NCBI GenBank assembly: GCA_043728315.1
Contig: JAYTMT010000024.1
Span: forward strand, 1 to 19,056
Direction of reading: 5' to 3'
Length of the DNA: 19,056 nucleotides
Source: JAAFIP01 sp043728315
Lineage (GTDB): Bacteria > Pseudomonadota > Gammaproteobacteria > Burkholderiales > Burkholderiaceae_C
Below the pieces are notes generated by a model, which was not told where the DNA came from, made no database searches, and saw only the letters and a list, made by a program, of their open reading frames with translations. Both the position numbers and the translations under genes were made by a program. Position 1 is the first letter of the stretch. Each line of letters starts with the position of its first letter. Shown here piece after piece: positions 1-6,259 of the stretch.

Positions 1-207
1 CTGGGCTTTGCCTTGCTGCACCGTGAGGTTTTGCGCCAAGGCGGCGGCGTTGTATTCCAGCGCACGGTCAAAGGGCTTGCCCGCTATGCTTTGCGCCACT
101 AGCCATGTGAGCACCAAGCTAATGGGCCACAGCAGCAAAAGCGGGGTGAGCATCCAGTCTAGGATTTCTCCAAAAAGACTGCGCTGCTCGCGCTGGAATA
201 TCTTCAA
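1..207 (-). CDS. Two-component sensor histidine kinase, N-terminal fragment (runs off the left edge)
   Basis: Only the first 69 codons are present. They encode a short cytoplasmic N-terminus (LKIFQREQRSLFGEILDW) followed by a hydrophobic segment at about residues 19-40 that should be the first membrane helix. The next stretch (AGKPFDRALEYNAAALAQ) resembles the start of the periplasmic domain in TctE/QseC-type kinases. The reading frame begins with TTG, whose last two bases lie inside the TGA stop of the response regulator (TTGA overlap), so translation is probably coupled. No ATG precedes the conserved sequence, so TTG is the best start. The catalytic domains lie outside the window. The kinase assignment rests on the N-terminal resemblance and on the adjacent regulator gene; the signal sensed cannot be read. 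Confidence 0.8.
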   Translation of the reverse strand, partial: MKIFQREQRSLFGEILDWMLTPLLLLWPISLVLTWLVAQSIAGKPFDRALEYNAAALAQNLTVQQGKAQ

Positions 208-875
208 GCGATTTTCTCTAAGCAGTAGCCCAACCCACGCACCGTGGCGATGCGAATCGGGCCTTTTTCAATCTTTTTGCGCAGGCGGTGGATGTACACC
301 TCGATGGCGTTGTTGCTCACCTCTTCTCCCCACTCGCACAGGCGCTCCACCAATTGGTCTTTGCTGACCAAGCGGCCGCTGCGCTGCAGCAATACCTCTA
401 GTAGCCCCAGCTCGCGGGCTGACAAATCGACCATTTTGCCGTCGATGGTGGCCACACGGCCGCCTTGGTCGTAGTGCAGCGGGCCGTGCTTGATCATGGA
501 ACTGGCGGCACCCATGCCGCGGCGCGCCAGCGCGCGCACCCGCGCTTCTAGCTCTTGCAGGCTAAATGGCTTGGCCATGTAGTCGTCAGCGCCATAGTCT
601 AGGCCTTTGACGCGCTCTTCGATGCTGTCAGCGGCGGTGAGTATCAGCACCGGCAGTGCAGAGCCTCGGGCGCGCAGTTTTTTAAGCACCTCTAGGCCGT
701 GCAGCTTGGGCAGGCCCAAGTCCAATATCAGCAAATCAAATTCGCTGTTGGTCATGAGCGCAGCATCGGCTTGCGCGCCATCGGGCACATGGTCTACCGC
801 TGCGCCCGAGGCGCGCAGGGTGCGCAGCAGGCCATCGGCCAGAACTTGGTCGTCTTCGGCTATCAAAATTCGCAT
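204..875 (-). CDS. OmpR/PhoB-family response regulator (QseB/TctD-like)
   Basis: The 223-residue protein has a receiver domain at residues 1-115 and an OmpR-type winged-helix DNA-binding domain at about residues 125-220. Visible receiver landmarks are the acidic pair D8/D9, the phospho-acceptor D52 in LLILDLGLP, the conserved T/A switch region (LTAAD) and the invariant lysine in MAKPF. The C-terminal domain ends in the usual VRGLGYCL motif. The start is supported by AAGGAG six bases before the ATG. It is the first gene of an operon with the kinase, whose TTG start overlaps its stop. The family normally acts as a DNA-binding dimer controlled by phosphorylation from the partner kinase. Upstream lie a 12-bp tandem repeat and two large hairpins that could affect its expression. 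The target genes are unknown. Confidence 0.93.
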   Translation of the reverse strand: MRILIAEDDQVLADGLLRTLRASGAAVDHVPDGAQADAALMTNSEFDLLILDLGLPKLHGLEVLKKLRARGSALPVLILTAADSIEERVKGLDYGADDYMAKPFSLQELEARVRALARRGMGAASSMIKHGPLHYDQGGRVATIDGKMVDLSARELGLLEVLLQRSGRLVSKDQLVERLCEWGEEVSNNAIEVYIHRLRKKIEKGPIRIATVRGLGYCLEKIA

Positions 876-990
876 GGGGTGCTCCTTGGGCTCGAACGGG
901 TGGTGCGCGGGTTGGCTGGTGTCTTGCTTTGCAATTTTATGCTTTCTGGGTGCTGGTATCGCTTACAGCGCTTTTGACTTGCACTTGGCT

Positions 991-1050
991 GGTACTTGGG
1001 CTGGTACTTGGGCTGGTACTTGGGCTAGTACTTGGGCTAGTACTTGGTCT
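991..1050. repeat. 12-bp tandem repeat, five units
   Basis: Five head-to-tail copies of a 12-bp unit read GGTACTTGGGCT on the plus strand. The first three are identical (991-1026); the fourth starts with A, and the fifth has A at its first base and T for G at its tenth. Degenerate half-units flank the array at 979-990 and 1051-1073. Each unit contains the palindrome GTAC. The array lies about 115 bp upstream of the response regulator start, between that gene and the first large hairpin. There is no unique spacer between units, so it is not a CRISPR array. It could be a multimeric protein-binding site or a slippage-prone microsatellite. Confidence 0.9.
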
Positions 1051-1085
1051 TGTACATGGCAGGTACTTGGCTGGCTTTTGTACGG

Positions 1086-1184
1086 GCGCAGGGCGGCGGT
1101 GCTACTTCAGCTACGCGGCTGTCCCCCGGCCTCGAGGCCTCCTCCTTGATGCCGCTGCGCTGAAGTAGCACCACCGCCCTGCGC
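1086..1184 (-). repeat. Hairpin element A (conserved core on minus strand)
   Basis: Two 34-bp arms (1086-1119 and 1151-1184) are inverted repeats with 30 of 34 positions paired. They enclose a 31-base loop with the perfect palindrome GGCCTCGAGGCC at 1128-1139. Read on the minus strand, the central 46 bp (1114-1159) nearly matches the core of element B at 1298-1342. Predicted layout: a long outer stem, an inner GCGGC/GCCGC stem, a purine-rich internal loop (ATCAAGGAGGA opposite GGGGGACA), and a terminal GGCC/GGCC hairpin capped by TCGA. The outer arm sequence is unrelated to that of element B. There is no T-tract, so it is not a standard terminator. Confidence 0.85.
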
Positions 1185-1270
1185 TTGCTATTTTGGTGAC
1201 ACATTACCCCCATGTGCAGATGACGTCACGCTGGCGTGGGATGTCTTCATCTTGCCAATAACCCCCTCTC
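1185..1270. other. Spacer between hairpin elements A and B
   Basis: This is the remaining unexplained part of the 518-bp non-coding block between the MarR-type gene and the response regulator. No plausible gene is seen. It contains the 8-bp palindrome TGACGTCA at 1221-1228, overlapped by a second inverted repeat CACGC-TG-GCGTG at 1227-1238. These could be protein-binding sites, but nothing ties them to a known factor. Confidence 0.5.
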
Positions 1271-1372
1271 GGTCGCCTGGGCGCTTGGACTGGACGGCGC
1301 AGCGGCATCAAGGAGGAGGCCGCAGGCCGGAGGACAGCCGCGGAGCCGTCCAGCCCAAGCGCCGGGGCGACC
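1271..1372 (+). repeat. Hairpin element B (conserved core on plus strand)
   Basis: Two 28-bp arms (1271-1298 and 1345-1372) pair with three mismatches. Between them is the same core as in element A, here on the plus strand: GCGGC, a purine loop ATCAAGGAGGA, a GGCC-GCA-GGCC hairpin, GGAGGACA, and GCCGC. The core differs from element A mainly in the apical loop (GCA instead of TCGA) and in one base of the 3' purine segment. It begins 21 bases beyond the MarR-type gene's stop codon, so the gene's transcript could end in this structure. Elements A and B lie in opposite orientation, separated by 86 bp, resembling paired REP/BIME arrangements. Confidence 0.85.
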
Positions 1373-1393
1373 ATACAACCTTGGGTATTGCTC

Positions 1394-1915
1394 TCAAGCG
1401 TATGCGTGCGCATAGGCATCCAGCCCCGCGCGCGTCACCAAGGCTATTTGCGCTCCCACTTCTTGCTCAAACTCACGCTGCGCCTGCGCCACCGCGTCTT
1501 CAAATGCTTTGAGCCACAAGAGACCCGTGGGTGTAAATGCCACCACGCGGGCACGCTTGTCGCGCGCGTCTGCGCTGCGGGTGACCAAGCCCCAAGCCTC
1601 ACACTGTGTCACCAAGTCCCCCATGGCCTGTTTGCTCATGCCAGCCGCTGCGGCCAAATCCACCAAGCGCGAGCCACCCAGCGCCAAATGCCGCGTGATG
1701 TGCACATGCGCCGCGCTCACTTGGGCGCGGGCTGCTAGGTTTGACAGCGCCAGCGGTACGTCGATGTTGTGCGCCATCAGAGTTAAAACGCGCGCGTCAA
1801 AGCGGCGCAGCGCCTCACCCAATAGCCGGCCCAAATGCGTTTGCCGCCATGCCTGCGAGTCGTTGCGCAAGGTGTTCTGCGGGTCGTTTTGCGAGCTGTT
1901 TTGTGTGGCATTCAT
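1394..1915 (-). CDS. MarR-family transcriptional regulator
   Basis: The product is about 173 residues from the ATG at 1915. An in-frame TTG six codons upstream (1933) would give 179 residues; I prefer ATG because neither has a convincing ribosome site and TTG lies inside the putative operator. The middle resembles a MarR winged helix: helices around LSNLAARAQVSAAHVHI, a recognition region MSKQAMGDLVTQCEAWGLV, then a wing region with the typical DxRDKRARVVAFTPTG pattern. This family binds short palindromes as dimers and usually represses its own or a neighbouring gene, releasing on a small ligand. It diverges from recA, but no functional link to recA is implied. The polar N-terminus rich in Asn and Gln is a variable extension. 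Ligand and regulon are unknown. Confidence 0.9.
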   Translation of the reverse strand: MNATQNSSQNDPQNTLRNDSQAWRQTHLGRLLGEALRRFDARVLTLMAHNIDVPLALSNLAARAQVSAAHVHITRHLALGGSRLVDLAAAAGMSKQAMGDLVTQCEAWGLVTRSADARDKRARVVAFTPTGLLWLKAFEDAVAQAQREFEQEVGAQIALVTRAGLDAYAHAYA

Positions 1916-1925
1916 AGGGTTTATT

Positions 1926-1946
1926 TTAGTCAATTAAACTGACCAA
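1926..1946. promoter_or_regulatory. Candidate MarR-type operator (inverted repeat)
   Basis: An inverted repeat with 7-bp arms (TTAGTCA and TGACCAA, six of seven paired) and a 7-base AT-rich spacer lies 11-31 bases upstream of the preferred ATG of the MarR-type gene. Its size and position are typical of autoregulatory sites in this family. Binding by this protein is inference. Confidence 0.5.
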
Positions 1947-1984
1947 AAATATTGCTTTCTCTATTGTATTTATGATTTACATTA

Positions 1985-2000
1985 CTGGTTAAGCACACAG
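1985..2000 (+). promoter_or_regulatory. LexA (SOS) box of recA
   Basis: The sequence CTGGTTAAGCACACAG matches the CTG-N10-CAG LexA pattern, with the extended ACAG on the right side. It lies 74 bases before the recA start. A weak -10-like TATGAA at 2005-2010 follows it, so LexA bound here would block the promoter. No strong -35 is visible. Confidence 0.75.
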
Positions 2001-2073
2001 CGTGTATGAAACAACAAGCAGTTTGCGCACTTCTCCAAATTTTGTAAGTTACTGATATTTAAAGGAAATCACC

Positions 2074-3141
2074 ATGGACGCAGCAGTTAAAGGCAGCAAA
2101 ATCGACAATGCCAAGGCAGAAGCCGCAACGGCCGAAAAAGCCAAAGCCCTGCAAGCGGCATTGGCGCAAATCGAAAAACAATTCGGCAAGGGCACCATCA
2201 TGCGCCTGGGCGAAGGCGAAGTGATTGAGGACATCCAAGTGGTGTCCACGGGCTCCTTGGGGCTGGACATTGCGCTGGGCGTAGGCGGCTTGCCGCGCGG
2301 CCGTGTGGTGGAAATCTATGGCCCAGAGTCGTCGGGCAAAACCACCCTCACCTTGCAAGTGATTTCCGAGATGCAAAAAATTGGCGGCACCTGCGCCTTT
2401 GTGGATGCCGAGCACGCGCTGGACACCCAATACGCCCAAAAACTCGGCGTGAACCTGCAAGACCTGCTGATCAGCCAACCCGACACCGGCGAGCAGGCGC
2501 TGGAGATTGTCGACAGCTTAGTGCGCTCAGGGGCGGTAGATTTAATCGTCATTGACTCAGTGGCCGCGCTCACCCCCAAGGCAGAGATTGAAGGCGAAAT
2601 GGGTGACAGCTTGCCCGGCCTGCAAGCCCGCCTGATGAGTCAAGCCCTGCGCAAGCTCACCGCCACCATCAAAAAAGCCAATTGCATGGTGATTTTCATC
2701 AACCAAATCCGCATGAAAATTGGCGTGATGTTTGGCAGCCCCGAAACCACCACGGGCGGCAATGCCCTGAAGTTTTACGCCTCGGTGCGCTTAGACATCC
2801 GCCGCATCGGCACGATTAAAAAGGGCGAAGAGGCCATTGGCAACGAAACCAAGGTCAAAGTGGTGAAAAACAAAGTGGCCCCGCCCTTTAAAACCGCCGA
2901 ATTCGACATCTTGTTTGGCGAAGGCATCAGCCGCCACGGCGAGATCATTGACCTGGGCGTAGTGGCCAAAGTGATTGAAAAATCAGGCGCTTGGTATGCC
3001 TACAACGGCGAGAAAATTGGCCAAGGCCGCGACAATTCGCGTGAATTTTTGCGCGAAAACCCCGATTTGGCCATTGAAATCGAAAACAAGGTGCGCGAGA
3101 GTTTGGGCATCCCCTTATTACCCGTGGCAGCCAAGAATTAA
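2074..3141 (+). CDS. recA: Recombinase RecA
   Basis: The 355-residue protein is full length for the family. RecA forms an ATP-dependent filament on single-stranded DNA, catalyses homologous strand exchange, and triggers LexA self-cleavage in the SOS response. The Walker A motif GPESSGKT is at residues 83-90, Walker B ends at D161 (LIVIDS), loop L1 is around residues 173-190 and loop L2 (GVMFGSPETTTGG) at 217-229. The start has AAAGGA at 2061-2066, seven bases before ATG. Compared with E. coli it has a slightly longer alanine- and lysine-rich N-terminus, as is usual in Burkholderiales. A LexA-type box upstream indicates SOS induction. recX follows after 67 bp, most of which is a dispersed repeat. 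Confidence 0.99.
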   Translation: MDAAVKGSKIDNAKAEAATAEKAKALQAALAQIEKQFGKGTIMRLGEGEVIEDIQVVSTGSLGLDIALGVGGLPRGRVVEIYGPESSGKTTLTLQVISEMQKIGGTCAFVDAEHALDTQYAQKLGVNLQDLLISQPDTGEQALEIVDSLVRSGAVDLIVIDSVAALTPKAEIEGEMGDSLPGLQARLMSQALRKLTATIKKANCMVIFINQIRMKIGVMFGSPETTTGGNALKFYASVRLDIRRIGTIKKGEEAIGNETKVKVVKNKVAPPFKTAEFDILFGEGISRHGEIIDLGVVAKVIEKSGAWYAYNGEKIGQGRDNSREFLRENPDLAIEIENKVRESLGIPLLPVAAKN

Positions 3142-3164
3142 GCATATTCATAGAAAATTTGGCT

Positions 3165-3206
3165 AATGTCAGCGTCATATGGTCATAGTTCGCTATTAAA
3201 TATATA
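3165..3206 (+). repeat. Dispersed repeat R1 in the recA-recX gap
   Basis: This AT-rich segment contains GTCATATGGTCATA and ends in GCTATTAAATATATAG. Its first 32 bp match 27 of 32 positions of R2 (10988-11019, minus strand, inside rsmB). All 42 bp align without gaps to R3 (7953-7994, plus strand, inside ntrY) at 29 of 42 positions. It fills most of the recA-recX gap and ends two bases before the recX ATG, which has no visible Shine-Dalgarno sequence. Confidence 0.7.
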
Positions 3207-3208
3207 GT

Positions 3209-3691
3209 ATGCTGGCTCTTTCTCAATTGTCACTCAAAGGCCGCGTACTGCGCGCACTGTCGGGGCGCGAGCACTCCCGCGTGGAGCTGGAGCGCAAGCT
3301 GATTGCCCATGAGAGCCAGCCCGGTGAGTTGGCGCAAATTTTGGACGAACTCACTGCCAAAGGTTTCATCAGCGAAGAGCGCGTGGCGCAATCGGTGATT
3401 CACCGCCGCGCCGCCAAGCTGGGCACCGCACGCGTGCTGCAAGAAATGCGCACCAAAGGCTTGGGCAGCGAAGAACTAGCCCAAGCAGCAGCGCAGCTCA
3501 AAACCACCGAGCTTGAGCGCGCCCAAGGCGCATGGAAACGCAAATTCGGTGAACCCGCCACTAATTCAGCTGAGCGCGCCAAACACATGCGCTTTCTAGC
3601 CAGCAGAGGCTTTGCGCCGGAGGTAATTCGCAAGGCGGTGCGGGGCGGGGACGAAAACGAAAACGAAGGCGAAGGCGAAGGCGATTTTTGA
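3209..3691 (+). CDS. recX: RecA regulatory protein RecX
   Basis: The 160-residue protein has the helical repeat pattern of RecX: SLKGRVLRALSGREHSRVELERKL near the N-terminus, LDELTAKGFISEERVAQSVIHRRA in the middle, and a C-terminal repeat ending in MRFLASRGFAPEVIRKAV. RecX binds RecA filaments and inhibits or disassembles them, so its place directly behind recA is standard. The N-terminal sequence fits the family from the ATG at 3209, but no ribosome site is visible because repeat R1 abuts the start; coupling to recA or a weak leader is possible. The last 13 residues are an unusual acidic tail (DENENEGEGEGDF) encoded by a six-base tandem repeat. It may be a private extension or a length-variable tail. 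Confidence 0.95.
   Translation: MLALSQLSLKGRVLRALSGREHSRVELERKLIAHESQPGELAQILDELTAKGFISEERVAQSVIHRRAAKLGTARVLQEMRTKGLGSEELAQAAAQLKTTELERAQGAWKRKFGEPATNSAERAKHMRFLASRGFAPEVIRKAVRGGDENENEGEGEGDF
3653..3682 (+). repeat. Hexanucleotide repeat in the recX 3' end
   Basis: Five in-frame hexamers, two GAAAAC followed by three GAAGGC, encode Glu-Asn and Glu-Gly dipeptides just before the recX stop. Because the unit is six bases, slippage would change tail length without shifting the frame. Confidence 0.9.
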
Positions 3692-3728
3692 ATGCGGCCG
3701 CTTGCGCGCAAACAGACGAACAGGCCGC

Positions 3729-3766
3729 AAAAAAAGCCTTGCAAGGAATTGACTCCTTGCAAGGCT
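3729..3766 (-). terminator. Rho-independent terminator of the phoX-type gene
   Basis: A perfect 13-bp stem (AGCCTTGCAAGGA paired with TCCTTGCAAGGCT) with a six-base loop is followed on the minus strand by seven T residues. It lies about 65 bases beyond the phosphatase stop. On the plus strand no T-tract follows the stem, so it is a poor terminator for recX, although the hairpin may protect the recX transcript end. Confidence 0.93.
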
Positions 3767-3830
3767 GGGCGGCTACAGCACCAAGGCCAGATCTAGGCTT
3801 TGAGAAGTTAGCGTTGCAACTTAGTGCGTT

Positions 3831-6098
3831 TTACACACCAATCACGCCACCGTCGGTACGGGTGATCACAATGGTGGCTGAGCGTGGGCGTCCAACAGGG
3901 CCGTAGCCTTGGTTGCCGGGCCACTGGCTTTCAAACGTGTAGTTCGCTGCAGTGCCAATGGCAGCGGTGTTTTCACCCGGGTGCTGGATATTGACAAACA
4001 GGGTTTTACCATCTGGCGTTTCAGTCAGGCCAGTCACCTCAGCACCGGGAGGGGCTACCAAAAAGCGGCGTAACTTGGCCTCGCCCAAGGCAGCGCCCAA
4101 GAATGTGTCTTTAGTGCCAGTGGCCGCAGCCACAGCAGCGGTAGTGCCTACAGCTGCCACTGCAGCCGTGCTGTTTTGAACGGTCAGTTTCTTGCCGTCA
4201 CCCACCTCGCCAGGAATAGCCGCTAACAGCATGCATCCAGTCACGTCGGTATACGAGCCGTCGTCGGTCTGGATCCAGCAAATGCCGCTGGCCTTGCTAA
4301 ACCAAAGACCATCAGGAGAGGAAAAATCATTGGCTGCAGTCAAGCCAGACAAATTGATGGCAGCACCGGCGTCTTCTTCTGCGCCAAACAAGAAAATATC
4401 CCACTTGAAGGCTTTAGAGGTGGACAAACCATCGGTTTCTTTGAAGCGGATGATATGGCCGTGCGGATTGCCAATGCGCTTGCGGCCATCGGTGTCGTCA
4501 TAGGCGCGCGGGTTCACTGCATCGGCATTGGCTACGGTACGGCTGGTGTTGTTGGTCATGGTGAAATAAATGTCACCATTGGCTGGGTTGACTGCGCCCC
4601 ACTCTGGGCGGTCCATTCTGGTGGCACCCAGTGCAGTGGCTGCATGGCGTGCGTTGACCAGCACATCGGCTTGGTTGGCAAAGGTGTAGACGGTGTAGCC
4701 GGAAATTTTCGGGTCTGCGAAAGTCAACTCCAGCCATGTGCCTGTGCCGTCATCGTTGAATTTAGCCGTGTACAGCTTGCCTTCATTGAGGTATTTGTCG
4801 CCAGCGGCCAGTCCACCGCCCACATCGGCTGCATCCCAGTTGGCGGTGCTGACAAATTTGTAGATGTACTCGTTTTGCGAATCACAGCCCATGTAAAACG
4901 CCAGTGGTTTGCCCGCTGCTGGAATACTGTTGACAGCTGCCTCGTGGAAGAAGCGACCCATGGCCACGCGCTTGGCGGATGTACCTGTGGTCAACGGGTC
5001 TATTTCTACGTTGTAGCCAAAGGTATTTGGTTCGTTGCGAAAATCTGCTGCAGCATTGGCACCGGGGGCTGATATGTCCCAGCGGCCAAAACGGTTGTCG
5101 GTGGCGGTGCTTGCGGTGGCATGCCAGCCTTGGGAGTTGGAGCTGGTGGCCGCTGCCGCGATAGGTGCGCGCGCCACTTGGTAACGCTGGCGCGAAGCCA
5201 CTGTTTTAGCATCTACCACCGCCGAGCCCTTGGGCATGTTGAAATACGGCCAAAAGTTTTCTTCACAGGCCAAGTAGGTGCCCCATGGGGTTTTGCCATG
5301 GCCGCAATTGTTGAGTGTGCCTCGCGAAGTGGCACCGGTCGCATCAAATTTAGTCACCATGAAGCTGCGGATGTCGGCCAAAATGGCAGCTGGGCCTGCA
5401 ATGCGCATGGGTGTTTGGCCATTGACGCGGCGGTTGAACAAGGAGTCTAGCTTGTACTCCCACTTGCCAGCGCTGCTTTTGGTCAACTCAACAATGGATA
5501 CGCCGTGGTGGTTGATTTCTTTAAGCACCTCTAGCTCAGGGCGTGTGCCCAAATCCCAGCCGCTAAACTGGTTGAATTTCTTACCCGCAACGCCATTGGT
5601 GGTTTGGCCTTTGGCGTGGAAAAAATGCGCGTCTGCTGAGCTTTCGTGGTTCATCACCAGCAGCGCACGTCCGGTGTCTTGCGCTGCGTATTTGCCGGTG
5701 ACGTCGATGTAGAAAATATCCAAACCATCGTGGTGGTCACCCACACGCATGCTCCACTCATCGGTTTCAGTGCCTAGGTTAGAGTAAGCGGGCAAACTCG
5801 ATACCAAGCGGTCACCTGTGGCATGCAACACCGTGTAGGTGTAGCCAGCGGGTAAAGTGATGTTGTCCAACAAGTTTTTGCCAACTGGCGTAAAGCCTAG
5901 TTTTTTCTCTATGGCGGCCGCTGGGCTGTCAGAGCCACCGCAAGCGGCCATGAATGGAATAGTCGACAAAGCAGCCATGCCCAGACCACCGCGGATCACA
6001 TTGCGACGCGACACGGCGCCAAGCGCACTGCGCTCTAAGACTTCTTGAAAATGCTCTTCGGTAGACAGTGTGTCTACGTTTGCTAAGTGAGATGCCAT
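3831..6098 (-). CDS. phoX: PhoX-family alkaline phosphatase, Tat-exported
   Basis: The product is 755 residues from the ATG at 6098; an adjacent in-frame ATG at 6101 would add one residue. AGGA lies six bases before 6098. Longer frames reaching 6221 would run through the promoter, so I reject them. PhoX enzymes hydrolyse phosphate monoesters in the periplasm or outside the cell using an iron and calcium cofactor. The N-terminus has a twin-arginine signal (SRRNVIRGGLGMAAL) and then MAACGGSD, so lipid attachment at that cysteine is possible. Family-like motifs are MNHESSADAHFF, the cysteine and glutamates of YLACEENFWPYF, RMDRPEWGAVNP, and a C-terminal GYGPVGRPRSATIVI. The gene is a single transcription unit with its own Pho box and terminator, indicating induction by phosphate starvation. 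Its assignment to this family, distinct from PhoA or PhoD, is firm. Confidence 0.95.
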   Translation of the reverse strand: MASHLANVDTLSTEEHFQEVLERSALGAVSRRNVIRGGLGMAALSTIPFMAACGGSDSPAAAIEKKLGFTPVGKNLLDNITLPAGYTYTVLHATGDRLVSSLPAYSNLGTETDEWSMRVGDHHDGLDIFYIDVTGKYAAQDTGRALLVMNHESSADAHFFHAKGQTTNGVAGKKFNQFSGWDLGTRPELEVLKEINHHGVSIVELTKSSAGKWEYKLDSLFNRRVNGQTPMRIAGPAAILADIRSFMVTKFDATGATSRGTLNNCGHGKTPWGTYLACEENFWPYFNMPKGSAVVDAKTVASRQRYQVARAPIAAAATSSNSQGWHATASTATDNRFGRWDISAPGANAAADFRNEPNTFGYNVEIDPLTTGTSAKRVAMGRFFHEAAVNSIPAAGKPLAFYMGCDSQNEYIYKFVSTANWDAADVGGGLAAGDKYLNEGKLYTAKFNDDGTGTWLELTFADPKISGYTVYTFANQADVLVNARHAATALGATRMDRPEWGAVNPANGDIYFTMTNNTSRTVANADAVNPRAYDDTDGRKRIGNPHGHIIRFKETDGLSTSKAFKWDIFLFGAEEDAGAAINLSGLTAANDFSSPDGLWFSKASGICWIQTDDGSYTDVTGCMLLAAIPGEVGDGKKLTVQNSTAAVAAVGTTAAVAAATGTKDTFLGAALGEAKLRRFLVAPPGAEVTGLTETPDGKTLFVNIQHPGENTAAIGTAANYTFESQWPGNQGYGPVGRPRSATIVITRTDGGVIGV

Positions 6099-6126
6099 CA
6101 TGTTTCCTACTTTGGTTAAAAACCGA

Positions 6127-6132
6127 AGTGTA
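6127..6132 (-). promoter_or_regulatory. -10 element of the phoX promoter
   Basis: TACACT on the minus strand matches four of six positions of TATAAT. It lies ten bases downstream of the Pho box, the spacing expected when PhoB replaces a -35 element. Confidence 0.6.
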
Positions 6133-6142
6133 AAAACACTGT

Positions 6143-6160
6143 ATGAAAGCAATGTGACAG
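6143..6160 (-). promoter_or_regulatory. Pho box (PhoB-binding site) for phoX
   Basis: On the minus strand two 7-bp direct repeats, CTGTCAC and CTTTCAT, are separated by four bases (ATTG). Each matches the consensus CTGTCAT at six of seven positions, and the 11-bp periodicity is that of known Pho boxes. The site sits 45 bases before the phoX ATG. Confidence 0.85.
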
Positions 6161-6222
6161 CGGTTAAAGCCCTATTTTGTGCACTGGACGCAGCCAATGC
6201 CTGCAAGGTGCACAAACACAAA

Positions 6223-6250
6223 CGCCTCAGAACCCGAGGGTGCTGAGGCG
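6223..6250 (-). terminator. Likely terminator after tRNA-Phe
   Basis: An 8-bp stem (CGCCTCAG/CTGAGGCG), extended after a one-base internal mismatch by ACCC/GGGT, is followed on the minus strand by the T-rich tract TTTGTGTTTG. It starts nine bases beyond the tRNA CCA end. Confidence 0.7.
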
Positions 6251-6259
6251 CATATTGAC

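Noticed and set aside
991..1050. Possible CRISPR array
   Set aside because: The 12-bp units are contiguous with no spacers and no cas genes are present.
929..1168. Open frame on the plus strand with an LVLG repeat (79 residues)
   Set aside because: It is a product of the 12-bp tandem repeat (a multiple of three) and runs on through hairpin A. No ribosome site or family resemblance is seen.
1086..1372. Insertion sequence or integron attC sites
   Set aside because: No transposase or integrase is present. In attC sites the conserved parts are at the ends and the centre varies, which is the reverse of what is seen here.
3688..3906. 72-residue open frame after recX
   Set aside because: It reads through the terminator hairpin and into the antisense of phoX, with no ribosome site.
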